Shown here: one piece after another, positions 7,124-15,834 of the stretch
Layout: each line of letters starts with the position of its first letter
Numbering within the stretch: position 1 is the first letter of the stretch
Assembly (NCBI GenBank): GCA_003298465.1
Contig: QNGA01000001.1
Coordinates: 992,001-1,056,000 of the forward strand
Length of the DNA stretch: 64,000 nucleotides
Direction of reading: 5' to 3'
DNA from: a halophilic archaeon
GTDB lineage: Archaea; Halobacteriota; Halobacteria; Halobacteriales; Haladaptataceae
Translations under genes and position numbers: made by a program
The notes under the pieces: generated by a model
Seen by the model: the letters and a program-made list of their open reading frames with translations, nothing else
Told to the model about the DNA's origin: nothing
The model's database searches: none

Positions 7124-8923
7124 ATGGGACTCCGAGCGTCGGTCGTCATCGCCGTCGTGTGCGTAATCGCTGGAGTGACGCTTCCCGTCGACGCCCAAAC
7201 CCCACCGACGACATCACCGAACACGACGACGGCGACACCCACATCTGGAAACGAGACGACTCCCCCGTCGTTCTACGAAACCAGCAACGGAACGACGAAC
7301 GCGAGCACAAACGCGACCGGAGCGCCCGCATTCGAGGGAGCGTGCCGTGGCCTCGGCACCGTCAGCGGCCACATGTGTAACGGCGTCCTTGGCGCGCTCA
7401 AAGGGATTGCCCGTGGATTCCTCGACTTTGCCCGTGGCGTCGCCGAGTGGGCCGTCGAATTCCTCGTGAGCCGGCCGGTCCCCCTGCGCAACGGGACGCC
7501 CGAGTTCGTCGACCGCCCGACGAACGCGCCGATGGACACCGTCTACGACTGGTGGCGGACGCGTGGACTGCCCGCGGGCCTGCTCATCTGGGCGTTCTCG
7601 ATGATACTACTGCGTGCGAACGCCCTCATGCCCACCGGAGCCATCTCCAATCAACAGGCGAAAACTCTCGAAGCGAAGGGATGGTTCATGCTGTTCGTCA
7701 TCCTCGGGTCGTGGATCTGGGCGGCGTTCGTACTGCACCTCGCGTCCGCACTGACGGTCACGTTCGCTCCCTCCGGCAATCAGATCGTCGCCAGCTTCGA
7801 GACGCTCACTGATAGCGTCCTCGCAGGCGGACTCGGCGCTCTCTTGCTCTGGTTGTCCTCGGGCATACTCTTCCTGTTCGTCGCGCTCGTATTCGGCCTG
7901 TCGTGGCTCGCCGTCTACGTGCTCGTGCCTGCACTGCCCGTCTTTCTCGCGCTGTCCTTGCCGGCGTTCTGGCTCTTTCGTCCGCTCGCTAGCGTTGGGG
8001 ATCGCTTGCGTGGCCTGTTCATCCCGTGTGCATTCGTCCCGTTTCCGGCCGCAGTCATCCTCGGCGTCGGTTACCCCGTCACGAACGCTGTTCACGGGTC
8101 GCTCGACCAGGGCCTTTCGAATGCCGCCGGTGTCGACGCATTCGCGTACATCATCCTCGTCCTCGTTATGTGGTTCTGTGCGGCCGTTTCACCGCTCTTC
8201 CTATTCGTCGGTAGTCGCAGGATGCGACCGTTCGCCACCCTCGCCGCAGGCGCAATCGGTGCCGCGTCCGGGATGGCTGCCGCGAACACGTCGTCCAACC
8301 TTCGCCAGCGCGTTCGGTCACGACTCCCTACCGGTGAGTCGGCGACGGGCTCCTCGATTCCGGCGAATGCAGGCGCAAACACGCGCGTCGATCCTGTCGA
8401 CGGGTCGCCGTTCTCACGGACGAATCCCGGTGGATTCGGCGGCGCTCTCGACGGTGAGACGGTTGCTGGAGAACTCGAAGGGTCGACGCAACGGCCGACT
8501 GCCGACCAACCTGCGCTCGCTGCAGAATCGACGTCTACTGGCGAAGCTACGAGTAGAGCAACACGGTCAGGAAACGAGACGACTAATTCGTACGCCGAGA
8601 GCGTTCCTGATGACGTCACATACAGACGTGTTCAACGCCGGTCAGAACTCTCCAAAGAACAGTACGACGCAGGCTATTTCGACAGTCAGGGAGAATTCAA
8701 ATCTCTGAGCCAAGGTCCCTCTGACACTGGCTGGCTGCTTGATAAGGGAACCGTTGAGCGGTTTATCAGCTCAAAGCCACAGGAATCCGTTCTACTATAC
8801 GATGAAGCTAGTTCGGCGGCTTACGATATTCGCAATGTAATGGCCGAAAATGGGTATAAATCCACACAATACTACAAGAATCACCACGATAGCCTTGATT
8901 TAGTTCAGGCAACACGTAGATAA
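7124..8923 (+). CDS. VirB6/TrbL-like polytopic membrane protein with variable C-terminal domain
   Basis: Protein of 599 residues. It has a signal peptide (about 1-25, ending PVDAQ) and a Thr/Asn-rich stretch with many N-glycosylation sequons (26-70). Five to seven hydrophobic helices lie between about 150 and 390, then a long hydrophilic tail. The central region fits a VirB6/TrbL inner-membrane channel component of a type IV secretion-like system. A low-complexity linker (about 400-480) is followed by a roughly 110-residue C-terminal globular domain. The DNA encoding that domain is AT-rich, unlike the rest of the gene, which suggests a swapped-in cassette. Its start overlaps nothing, and its stop overlaps the next start (TAATG). 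Confidence 0.68.
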   Translation: MGLRASVVIAVVCVIAGVTLPVDAQTPPTTSPNTTTATPTSGNETTPPSFYETSNGTTNASTNATGAPAFEGACRGLGTVSGHMCNGVLGALKGIARGFLDFARGVAEWAVEFLVSRPVPLRNGTPEFVDRPTNAPMDTVYDWWRTRGLPAGLLIWAFSMILLRANALMPTGAISNQQAKTLEAKGWFMLFVILGSWIWAAFVLHLASALTVTFAPSGNQIVASFETLTDSVLAGGLGALLLWLSSGILFLFVALVFGLSWLAVYVLVPALPVFLALSLPAFWLFRPLASVGDRLRGLFIPCAFVPFPAAVILGVGYPVTNAVHGSLDQGLSNAAGVDAFAYIILVLVMWFCAAVSPLFLFVGSRRMRPFATLAAGAIGAASGMAAANTSSNLRQRVRSRLPTGESATGSSIPANAGANTRVDPVDGSPFSRTNPGGFGGALDGETVAGELEGSTQRPTADQPALAAESTSTGEATSRATRSGNETTNSYAESVPDDVTYRRVQRRSELSKEQYDAGYFDSQGEFKSLSQGPSDTGWLLDKGTVERFISSKPQESVLLYDEASSAAYDIRNVMAENGYKSTQYYKNHHDSLDLVQATRR

Positions 8924-9290
8924 TGACTGAGAGGGATAATTCTTCGAAGCGAACCAAAATTGATGCTACTAAGTCTAGCTCTTCCTCTCATATTCCAGAA
9001 AACAGACTGGTTGACGAAGTAATAGAAAAGGACAATTACAATTGTCAGCTGTGCGGTTCTATTACTCGACCTCGAGGCAGTCTTGGCTGTATGATGTATC
9101 CAGTCAAAGAGAGTCAAGAGGAAGAAGATAGTTTGGAGAATCATTTTACCCTCTGCTTTGACTGTTTAGAGGAGAAAACAGACAGAGAAATAGTGGGGGA
9201 ATTCCGGCAGATAAAGGAGATTAAAAGTTCTGAGAGGGAGTTTTCTAGCCTTTATACACGTTCGATTATATTGGAGATTGCTGAACGAGT
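8560..9290. other. AT-rich island crossing a gene junction
   Basis: Base composition drops visibly, with many A/T-ending codons (AAA, ATT, AGA, GAA). This runs from the last 110-120 codons of the VirB6-like gene through about the first 120 codons of the next gene, then returns to GC-rich haloarchaeal codon use. Both reading frames remain open through the island. The compositional limits are read by eye and are approximate. Confidence 0.6.
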
Positions 9291-10152
9291 TCGTCTCTTC
9301 GTCTACACGGGCCGTCTACTCTTCGTGCGTCGAGTACTCATTGGAGTTGCGAGCATCACTGTTCTCTTCTGGAGTAGCGTCGGACTCATCGTGTTCGTCG
9401 GGGCTCTGTTTCTAAATCCCGATATCGGCCTCCAGTGGGGGGTCTCCCTAGTGACGTTTGTTTGGAGAAACATTCTCACCAGGGACGTGACGCCGTGGGC
9501 TACGGGCGGCCTCCTCGGGGTGGCCTACGCCCACCACGTCGCCGAGCGCGAGCGGGCGTACGAACGACAGGTGCAGCGTGATCGCCGGCGTCGAGGAGAA
9601 TCACCGCTGAGCTATGCTCGTCCACGCTGGCAGTTCGTCGCCGTCTTCGCCGTGATCGGCGTTCTCGGAGCCATCGACTGGCTGTTGATTCGAGCGAACG
9701 TGTTTACGCGTGGCTCTCTCGTCGGTGCGCTCGTCCTCTGGACGATAGGTGCAACTGGCGTTGCGTACTATCTCCGTGCCGCACTCCATGAAGACCGCGA
9801 CGTCTCCGGAATGGCGGTCACGCCGACGCCCTGGGTCGTCATCAGTCGGGGAGCGCTCGCACTCGGCCTCGTTGGGGGTGCCGCAACTACCGTCGGGTAC
9901 GATTCTATCATTCCCAACGCTGCAACGACGCTCGCGATTTGTCTCACGCCGTTCACCGGAGGACTGTACGTCATTCATCGAACCGTCAGGCGGCGTACCG
10001 CCTGGCGACTCCAGCCGAGAGCAGTCGTCCACTTCCTCCGGACGCAACTTCGCCGTCGCATCCCGAGCAGCGTCTCGACCCGTCGCCACTCGGACGAGAC
10101 CGAATCTGACGCGACCGACCGTGAAACATCAGACCGCGACCAGCAACCATGA
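8923..10152 (+). CDS. Membrane protein with N-terminal degenerate HNH-like zinc finger
   Basis: Protein of 409 residues. The N-terminal region (about 25-85) looks like an HNH-type zinc fold: CQLC, then about 45 residues later LCFDC followed by LEEKT. The histidine normally following the second CxxC is leucine, and no clear catalytic DH pair is seen, so it is probably non-catalytic. From residue about 115 on, the protein has four to six hydrophobic helices and a hydrophilic C-terminus. The finger is encoded in AT-rich DNA and the membrane part in GC-rich DNA, as if two pieces had been joined. It could be an immunity or adaptor partner of the preceding variable tail; this is inference. Confidence 0.6.
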   Translation: MTERDNSSKRTKIDATKSSSSSHIPENRLVDEVIEKDNYNCQLCGSITRPRGSLGCMMYPVKESQEEEDSLENHFTLCFDCLEEKTDREIVGEFRQIKEIKSSEREFSSLYTRSIILEIAERVRLFVYTGRLLFVRRVLIGVASITVLFWSSVGLIVFVGALFLNPDIGLQWGVSLVTFVWRNILTRDVTPWATGGLLGVAYAHHVAERERAYERQVQRDRRRRGESPLSYARPRWQFVAVFAVIGVLGAIDWLLIRANVFTRGSLVGALVLWTIGATGVAYYLRAALHEDRDVSGMAVTPTPWVVISRGALALGLVGGAATTVGYDSIIPNAATTLAICLTPFTGGLYVIHRTVRRRTAWRLQPRAVVHFLRTQLRRRIPSSVSTRRHSDETESDATDRETSDRDQQP

Positions 10153-11273
10153 CCAAGATAGACCCCAGACGTCGAATCCTCAACGAGTTCGGGGCCGATG
10201 ACGAGATCGTCGGTGTCGACACCGACTACAGCATTCCGGACCTGAAGTTGTTCCTGCCAGCACTCTTGATTGCATCCCTCAGTGTCCTCACTGGAAACTC
10301 GCTGGGAGGGCTGCTCGCCGTCACCGGCGGCATCATTGTCGGCCTCGCCGTCCTCGTCGCGACCGCTATCGTCGTGTTCATCGCGCCCACTTATCTGACA
10401 CCGCAAGCGTGGCTCGGACAGATTATCGCGTTCAAGCGCCAGCCGTCGATACGAACGCTCCTCGATGAAGCGTCCGACCAGCGGACCGAGACGCTCACGC
10501 GCGTCGACCGGTTTCTGCCGGAGGCGGACGCGGTCAAGCGCGTCGACGGGACGCTCGTCGCGGGCGTCGAGGTCAGTCCCGCGAACATGGCGCTCGCAAC
10601 CGAGACCGAGTGGGATAATGCAGCCGACGCGCTCGGTAACGCACTGAACGCACTGGACTTCTCCTTCCAGCTCCGCTCGACTGCACGGCGCGTCGACGCC
10701 GACCGCCTCGTCGCCGGATACGACCAGCGTCGCGACGACCCGGACGTCACGGCGAATCCCGTTCTCGCTAATCTGATAGACGCCTATCGCCGACGACTCC
10801 CGCAGGAGTTCCAGGCGCGTGGGACGAGCGTCCGCGAGTATCAGATTCTCGTCCCAGTGTACGTCTACGACGTCCAAATCGCCGAACGCGGCGCACTTGC
10901 CAACCTCCGTGACGTACCGTACATCGGTGGTATCCTCGGATTCATCGGCGCAGAGAGCACGCAACTCTCGCCGGAGGAGATCGAGCGAGCCCAGCGTAAT
11001 CTGCTCGACAACCGTCTCGCCACTGTTCAGGATGCCATCCGCGGCATCGACACCTGTACCGCCGAACGCGTGTCCGCGAAGACGCTCGCAGCGTGGATCG
11101 AGGAGTCGTGGGCTGGAAGCCGAACCGAGTATGAGACGGGGCAGCCACGGCTCCGGACGACACCGGTCGTCCTCGCCGATGTAGAGACGACACCATCCGA
11201 TGTGGACAGGCTACAGAACGACGCAGACGGTGGCCACCACGACCCAGTCCGCCATTTCCTCGACCATTGCTAA
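10149..11273 (+). CDS. VirB3/VirB4 N-terminal-like conjugation protein
   Basis: Protein of 374 residues with two closely spaced hydrophobic helices near the N-terminus (about 31-50 and 55-80), then a soluble alpha/beta region lacking Walker motifs. The layout resembles a VirB3-type membrane anchor joined to the N-terminal domain of a VirB4-type ATPase, with the motor domain encoded by the next gene. The start overlaps the preceding stop (ATGA), and the stop lies three bases before the next ATG, indicating tight translational coupling. Identification rests on topology and operon position. Confidence 0.6.
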   Translation: MTKIDPRRRILNEFGADDEIVGVDTDYSIPDLKLFLPALLIASLSVLTGNSLGGLLAVTGGIIVGLAVLVATAIVVFIAPTYLTPQAWLGQIIAFKRQPSIRTLLDEASDQRTETLTRVDRFLPEADAVKRVDGTLVAGVEVSPANMALATETEWDNAADALGNALNALDFSFQLRSTARRVDADRLVAGYDQRRDDPDVTANPVLANLIDAYRRRLPQEFQARGTSVREYQILVPVYVYDVQIAERGALANLRDVPYIGGILGFIGAESTQLSPEEIERAQRNLLDNRLATVQDAIRGIDTCTAERVSAKTLAAWIEESWAGSRTEYETGQPRLRTTPVVLADVETTPSDVDRLQNDADGGHHDPVRHFLDHC

Positions 11274-11275
11274 CC

Positions 11276-13198
11276 ATGTCACTCATCGACCGACTCATTC
11301 GAACTCTCACCGGAGCCGACTCCAAGCAGTCAGACCGCCTCGACGATGCCGGACGGCACGCACGACTCGTGGCACCGTCGAGTACGCAACTCGAATCAGA
11401 CGCAACCCGAACGGGTGAACGATGGGCGCAAACGCTGTTCGTGGTCGACTGGCCGACGAATGCCGACCCCGGCCTATTGGAAACGATTACGACTCATCCG
11501 AGCGCGGACGTCGACCTCACGATACACGCCCATCCCCGGCCTACCGAACGCAGTATCACCGAGCTTGAGGACGCGATCCGTGACCTCGAATCGGTCCGTC
11601 TCGGCAAGCAGAAGAACGGCGACCCCTCGATTAGCACGACCGACCGTCGAATCCGCGAGCACGAGGCTGTACTCGCCCAGCTCACGGACGGCGCGCAATC
11701 CATCTTCGAAGTGGCGGCATACGTTACGGTCCGTGGCGATACCGAGCGCACCGTCGAGCGGACGTGTCAGCAACTCTGGACTGAACTGGCGAAACGCCAG
11801 CTCACGGTGAAGCCGGTCGACTATATCCAGATCGAGGGTCTCGTTGCCAACAGTCCGATCGCTGACGACGCGGTCAGCGGCACCATTGGAGAGGCTCGAA
11901 CGCCGATGCTAAGCGGCGCGCTCGGCGCGTCGTTTCCCTTCTCGGCTTCCACCGTCATCGAGACGGCCGGCGTGTTGTATGGCTTTCACGCGACGACCGA
12001 CGCACCGGTCGTCGTCGATCGCTGGCAGCGGCCGAATGGATACAACGTGCTCGCGGCGGCGAAAATCGGCTCCGGGAAATCCGTCACGGCGAAGCTGCTC
12101 AGCCTTCGCGAGATTGCGAACGACTCCGAGACGATCCTCATTCTCCTCGATCCACTGGAGGGATTTCACGACCTGGCAAACGCCCTCGATGCCGACCGCA
12201 TCGTCGTCGGTGGAACCCGGCAGCTGAATCCGCTTGAGATACAGCCGACACCACGCCATGTCTTGGAGGCGGCTAGTGACATCAACCCCTACGGCCAGCA
12301 GTTCTCCAGCGTCATGGACTTTTTCGAGACGTACTTCGCTCACGTCGATACGGCCGGCCACGGTCTCGACACGAACGCCCGTGCCGTCCTCGGGCGGGGC
12401 GTCCGGGAGGCGTACCGGCGTCAGGGCATCACACGCGACCCGGCAACCCACGCGAATGACAGCCCGACGGTCCATGACGTGTTCGTCATTCTCGGCGAGA
12501 TGGCTGACGATGCGAGTCCCTTCTTTGACGAGGAAGACGATGGAACTGCACCGACGACCGTCGAGTTCGCCAAGTTGGAGGATCGGGCAGCCGAACTCCG
12601 TATCGGGATGCGGCCGCTCGTCGGCGATGGTGAGTACGCGAATCTCGGCGGGAAATCGGATATCGACCTGCGGGACGAGAAAGTAACTTATCTCGACCTC
12701 CAGCAGGGCGAGGCCGACCGTGAGATCGCGTTGATGATGCAGCTCCTGTTCGATGCCGTCTACGACCGCGCGAAACAGACGGACAAACGCATGGTACTGG
12801 CAATCGACGAAGCTCATTACCTGCTTCAGAACGAGGGCTCGCTCGCTTGGTTGGATCGCGCGTACCGCCATTCTCGTCATCACGACCTCAGCATTCACTT
12901 GATCACGCAGGAGTTATCGGATTTCTTCGTTCACGAGAAAGCCGAGGTGCTGGCGAAGGAGGCCTCGATCAAGGTTCTCCAGCGACTCCCGGGATTGACT
13001 GACGAGGGCCGGAAGCGACTCGGGTTGAACGAGCGGGAAGCGCGTTTCCTCAGGCAGGCGAAACCTGGAACCCGTGAACGGGGCTACAGTCACGCGCTCG
13101 TCTGTGTCGAGGATGAAGGGCGGTTTCCAGTCAAAGTGACCGGGCTGCCAGAAGAGTTAGCGCTGGTTGATTCTGACTCGTCAGACACTCATCCCTGA
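11276..13198 (+). CDS. virB4: VirB4/TraC-like conjugation ATPase
   Basis: FtsK/HerA-superfamily ATPase of 640 residues that would power the secretion or conjugation channel. Walker A is GSGKS (about residues 265-269). Walker B is in MVLAIDEAHY (about 506-515). A later conserved stretch, HHDLSIHLITQELSDFF, corresponds to sensor motif III of VirB4 proteins. The ATG at 11276 is preferred to a TTG three codons earlier. It closes the five-gene operon; no relaxase or VirD4-type coupling protein follows, and core genes begin about 260 bases on. The intervening 13199-13458 shows no gene and probably contains the element boundary. Confidence 0.85.
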   Translation: MSLIDRLIRTLTGADSKQSDRLDDAGRHARLVAPSSTQLESDATRTGERWAQTLFVVDWPTNADPGLLETITTHPSADVDLTIHAHPRPTERSITELEDAIRDLESVRLGKQKNGDPSISTTDRRIREHEAVLAQLTDGAQSIFEVAAYVTVRGDTERTVERTCQQLWTELAKRQLTVKPVDYIQIEGLVANSPIADDAVSGTIGEARTPMLSGALGASFPFSASTVIETAGVLYGFHATTDAPVVVDRWQRPNGYNVLAAAKIGSGKSVTAKLLSLREIANDSETILILLDPLEGFHDLANALDADRIVVGGTRQLNPLEIQPTPRHVLEAASDINPYGQQFSSVMDFFETYFAHVDTAGHGLDTNARAVLGRGVREAYRRQGITRDPATHANDSPTVHDVFVILGEMADDASPFFDEEDDGTAPTTVEFAKLEDRAAELRIGMRPLVGDGEYANLGGKSDIDLRDEKVTYLDLQQGEADREIALMMQLLFDAVYDRAKQTDKRMVLAIDEAHYLLQNEGSLAWLDRAYRHSRHHDLSIHLITQELSDFFVHEKAEVLAKEASIKVLQRLPGLTDEGRKRLGLNEREARFLRQAKPGTRERGYSHALVCVEDEGRFPVKVTGLPEELALVDSDSSDTHP

Positions 13199-13429
13199 AG
13201 AACGTCGTGAGCAGACTCCCGGTTTAGTTGCTCTTCTCGGCATACGTGAAATCGTCGTTCGTGTTCACCATTTCCGGCTTCAGAGTCACCTGACGGTTGA
13301 CCTCTCCAGAACGAGACTTCGATTACGTAACCGACTGACGGTGACTAAACAGGACCGCAGTCATCCTACTTTCTACTGGCATCCCCAGCGATTTTCGCCT
13401 GACCAGTGACCGCCGCCTAATCCGCAGAC

Positions 13430-13438
13430 ATTTAAAAC
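13430..13438 (+). promoter_or_regulatory. TATA box of GT2 gene
   Basis: ATTTAAAAC is centred about 26 bases before the ATG at 13459, the spacing expected of a leaderless haloarchaeal transcript. Confidence 0.6.
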
Positions 13439-13458
13439 CAAACGAACAACGCCCGAAC

Positions 13459-14604
13459 ATGAACCGACTCGCGAAGGCGGCCGCCCTCGTCGTCGCGGTG
13501 GCCGCGCTTCCATATCTCGCATTCCTCGCGCTGTACGGCCTGCTCCGTCCCGAGGGCTCGCCTGCCCGTAAGGACGAGACGGCAGAGCCGACCGTGAGCA
13601 TCGTCCTGCCTACGTTCAACGAGGCAGACATCGTCGAGAAGAAACTCGACGACCTGCTCGCGCTCGACTACCCGATGGAGAAGGTCGAACTCGTCGTCGT
13701 CGACTCTAGCGACGACGAGACGCCCGACCTGATCAGAGAGTACTTCGCCGACCGCGAGCATCCCGACCTGAACCTCATCCGCGAAGAGGAGCGCCGCGGC
13801 CTCGCGCCCGCGCTCAACGACGCCTACGCCGCGGCGGACAACGAGATGGTGGTCAAGACCGACTGCGACTCGCTCGTGGCCGAGGACGCTTTGCGGGTCG
13901 CGGCGGCGAACCTCGCTGACCCCGACGTGGCGGCCGTGACCGGGACGAACGCGGAGGTGCTCGGCGGGAGCGAAGTGGAGGCGGGCTACCGGGACGTCCA
14001 GAGTCACGTCCAGACCCTGGAGTCGCATCTCGATTCGACGCTCATCTTCCACGGACCCTTCTCGGCGTTCGAGAACGACGCCATCGTCCCCGTCGACCCG
14101 AACTCGCTCGCGGACGACACGGAGCTCGCGCTGCGCATCCGTCGGAACGGCAGTCGGGTCGTCTTCGACCCGGAGATTCGGTACAGCGAGGCATCTCACT
14201 CGGACTTCCGGAAGCGGCGGCTACAGAAGGACCGGCGCGGGATGGGGCTGATTCGACTGCTGGTGCAACACCGGGATATGCTCGGGAAGTGTGGGAACTA
14301 CGGTCGGCTCGTGTTGCCGTTCAACTGGTGGTTCATGGTGGTGTCGCCGTGGCTGCTGGCGCTGGCCGTGGGGCTGGCGACTGGGGCTGCGGTGGTCGCG
14401 GCTGGGCCGTTCGGGCTGGCTGTTCCTGCGGGGTTGGCGGCGTTCGTCTGGTTGGGCGGTCGGGATCGGTTGGGTCCGTTGCAGGCGGTGTATTCGGTGT
14501 TCGACGCGCAGGTGTCGCTACTGCGGGCGAGTGTGGAGTTGTTGCGAGGTGAAGGTGATGGGACGTGGGAAGTGGATCAGGAGTTGCGGGAGGCGTTCGA
14601 GTGA
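13459..14604 (+). CDS. Family 2 glycosyltransferase with C-terminal membrane helices
   Basis: Protein of 381 residues: an N-terminal hydrophobic anchor (about 5-28), then a GT-A fold beginning TVSIVLPTFNEADIV. The metal-binding DxD is DCDS (about 135-138), the acceptor-site acidic motif is DDTELALRI, and a QKDRRG segment stands where QxxRW is usual. Two hydrophobic helices follow at about 285-335. It probably adds a sugar to a dolichol-phosphate carrier or builds a glycan at the cytoplasmic face. It precedes a GT4 gene (4-base overlap) and aglB, so a role in N-glycan assembly is likely. The exact Agl assignment cannot be made by eye. Confidence 0.87.
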   Translation: MNRLAKAAALVVAVAALPYLAFLALYGLLRPEGSPARKDETAEPTVSIVLPTFNEADIVEKKLDDLLALDYPMEKVELVVVDSSDDETPDLIREYFADREHPDLNLIREEERRGLAPALNDAYAAADNEMVVKTDCDSLVAEDALRVAAANLADPDVAAVTGTNAEVLGGSEVEAGYRDVQSHVQTLESHLDSTLIFHGPFSAFENDAIVPVDPNSLADDTELALRIRRNGSRVVFDPEIRYSEASHSDFRKRRLQKDRRGMGLIRLLVQHRDMLGKCGNYGRLVLPFNWWFMVVSPWLLALAVGLATGAAVVAAGPFGLAVPAGLAAFVWLGGRDRLGPLQAVYSVFDAQVSLLRASVELLRGEGDGTWEVDQELREAFE

Positions 14605-15644
14605 AGATCGTCCAAGTCACGCCGCGATATCCGCCACGGACGGGAGGTGTGGAGAAGCACGTGAAGGAGATTAGCGAGCGGCTCGTCGAACGAGGGCACG
14701 ATGTAACCGTTCTCACCGCCGATGCTGGAGCCGACGTTGAGAATTACGAGGTCCGGAACGGTGTGGAAGTGCGTCGGTATCGTGGATTCGCCCTTGGCGG
14801 TGCGTTTCACGCTGCACCGTCGATAGCACTGACCGTTCGTCGCATCGACGCCGACGTCATTCATGCCCACAACTATCACTCGCTTCCGATTCTGTTCGCC
14901 GGGCTGGGCGTTCAGGACGAGCAATTTGTCGTGACGCCCCACTATCACGGTGGCAGTGCAAGTTCCTTCCGGGATCGACTACTCTCGCTCTATCGCCCGC
15001 TGGGGAAGTGGGCGCTCCGACGCGCCGACGAAGTTACGGCAGTCAGTGAGCGGGAACGCGAGCAGCTCCGGGCGGATTTCGGAGTTGGTGCGAGGGTAAT
15101 ACCGAACGGCATCGAACGTGAACGTTTCGTCAGTGCCACTTCGGAAGAACGTGATCGACCGTATCTCCTCTGTGTCGGTCGACTGGAAGAGTACAAAGGA
15201 GTACAGTACGCGATTCATGCGTTGAGGGAGATGCCGGAGCGGGAACTGGTCGTTGCTGGGTCGGGTCCGTATCGATCGGAACTGGAAGCAATCGCCGAGC
15301 AGTCGGGAGTCGCAGACCGGGTGTCATTTCTCGGGTACGTAGAGGAGGAACGGCTTCCAGGTTTGTACGCTGGTGCAGAAGCGTTTCTGGCGCTCTCGTA
15401 CTTCGAAGCCTATGGAATGACGGTAGCGGAGTCGCTAACATCAGGGACACCAGTAGTCGTTCGGAAAGCTGGTGCCCTTGTCGACTGGCTTAACGTACCC
15501 GGCGTAGTCGGCGTCTCCGATATGAGTTCAGAGACGCTGGCATCTGCTGTCAGCGACGTTACCTGTTTTGAATCGCCTGATTCAAACAGCGTTTTGAGCT
15601 GGGAGACAGTCATTGACCAGACTGTCGCACTGTATGAAGCATGA
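14601..15644 (+). CDS. Family 4 glycosyltransferase
   Basis: Protein of 347 residues with GT-B architecture. The N-terminal Rossmann half begins KIVQVTPRYPPRTGGVEKHV. The C-terminal nucleotide-sugar half has the E-x7-E signature (FEAYGMTVAESLTSGTPVV) at about 271-289. Start is the GTG at 14601, which overlaps the previous stop (GTGA); a GTG further upstream would overlap the GT2 gene by 40 bases. It likely transfers a sugar during assembly of the lipid-linked glycan used by AglB. The gene is clearly less GC-rich than its neighbours, which is common for exchangeable glycan-assembly genes. Confidence 0.87.
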   Translation: MKIVQVTPRYPPRTGGVEKHVKEISERLVERGHDVTVLTADAGADVENYEVRNGVEVRRYRGFALGGAFHAAPSIALTVRRIDADVIHAHNYHSLPILFAGLGVQDEQFVVTPHYHGGSASSFRDRLLSLYRPLGKWALRRADEVTAVSEREREQLRADFGVGARVIPNGIERERFVSATSEERDRPYLLCVGRLEEYKGVQYAIHALREMPERELVVAGSGPYRSELEAIAEQSGVADRVSFLGYVEEERLPGLYAGAEAFLALSYFEAYGMTVAESLTSGTPVVVRKAGALVDWLNVPGVVGVSDMSSETLASAVSDVTCFESPDSNSVLSWETVIDQTVALYEA

Positions 15645-15803
15645 ATAGAGGACTCATCGTTACTGTATCATTAATTACATCCGGTCACTTAATGTGTGAA
15701 GCAATAAATGAGGAATTGATTCGGGACGCAGACGATATATAAATGACTTTTAGCGTGGATTCATCAACATCCTCGTCGCTTTCAGGTACTGCATTATCAC
15801 AAG

Positions 15804-15811
15804 GCTTATCC
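15804..15811 (+). promoter_or_regulatory. TATA-like element of aglB
   Basis: CTTATCCC lies about 27 bases before the aglB ATG, at the end of a 190-base AT-rich gap after the GT4 gene. The gap (15645-15834) holds no gene. Confidence 0.5.
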
Positions 15812-15834
15812 CCGTTTTCCCAGACCTTCCTCCA

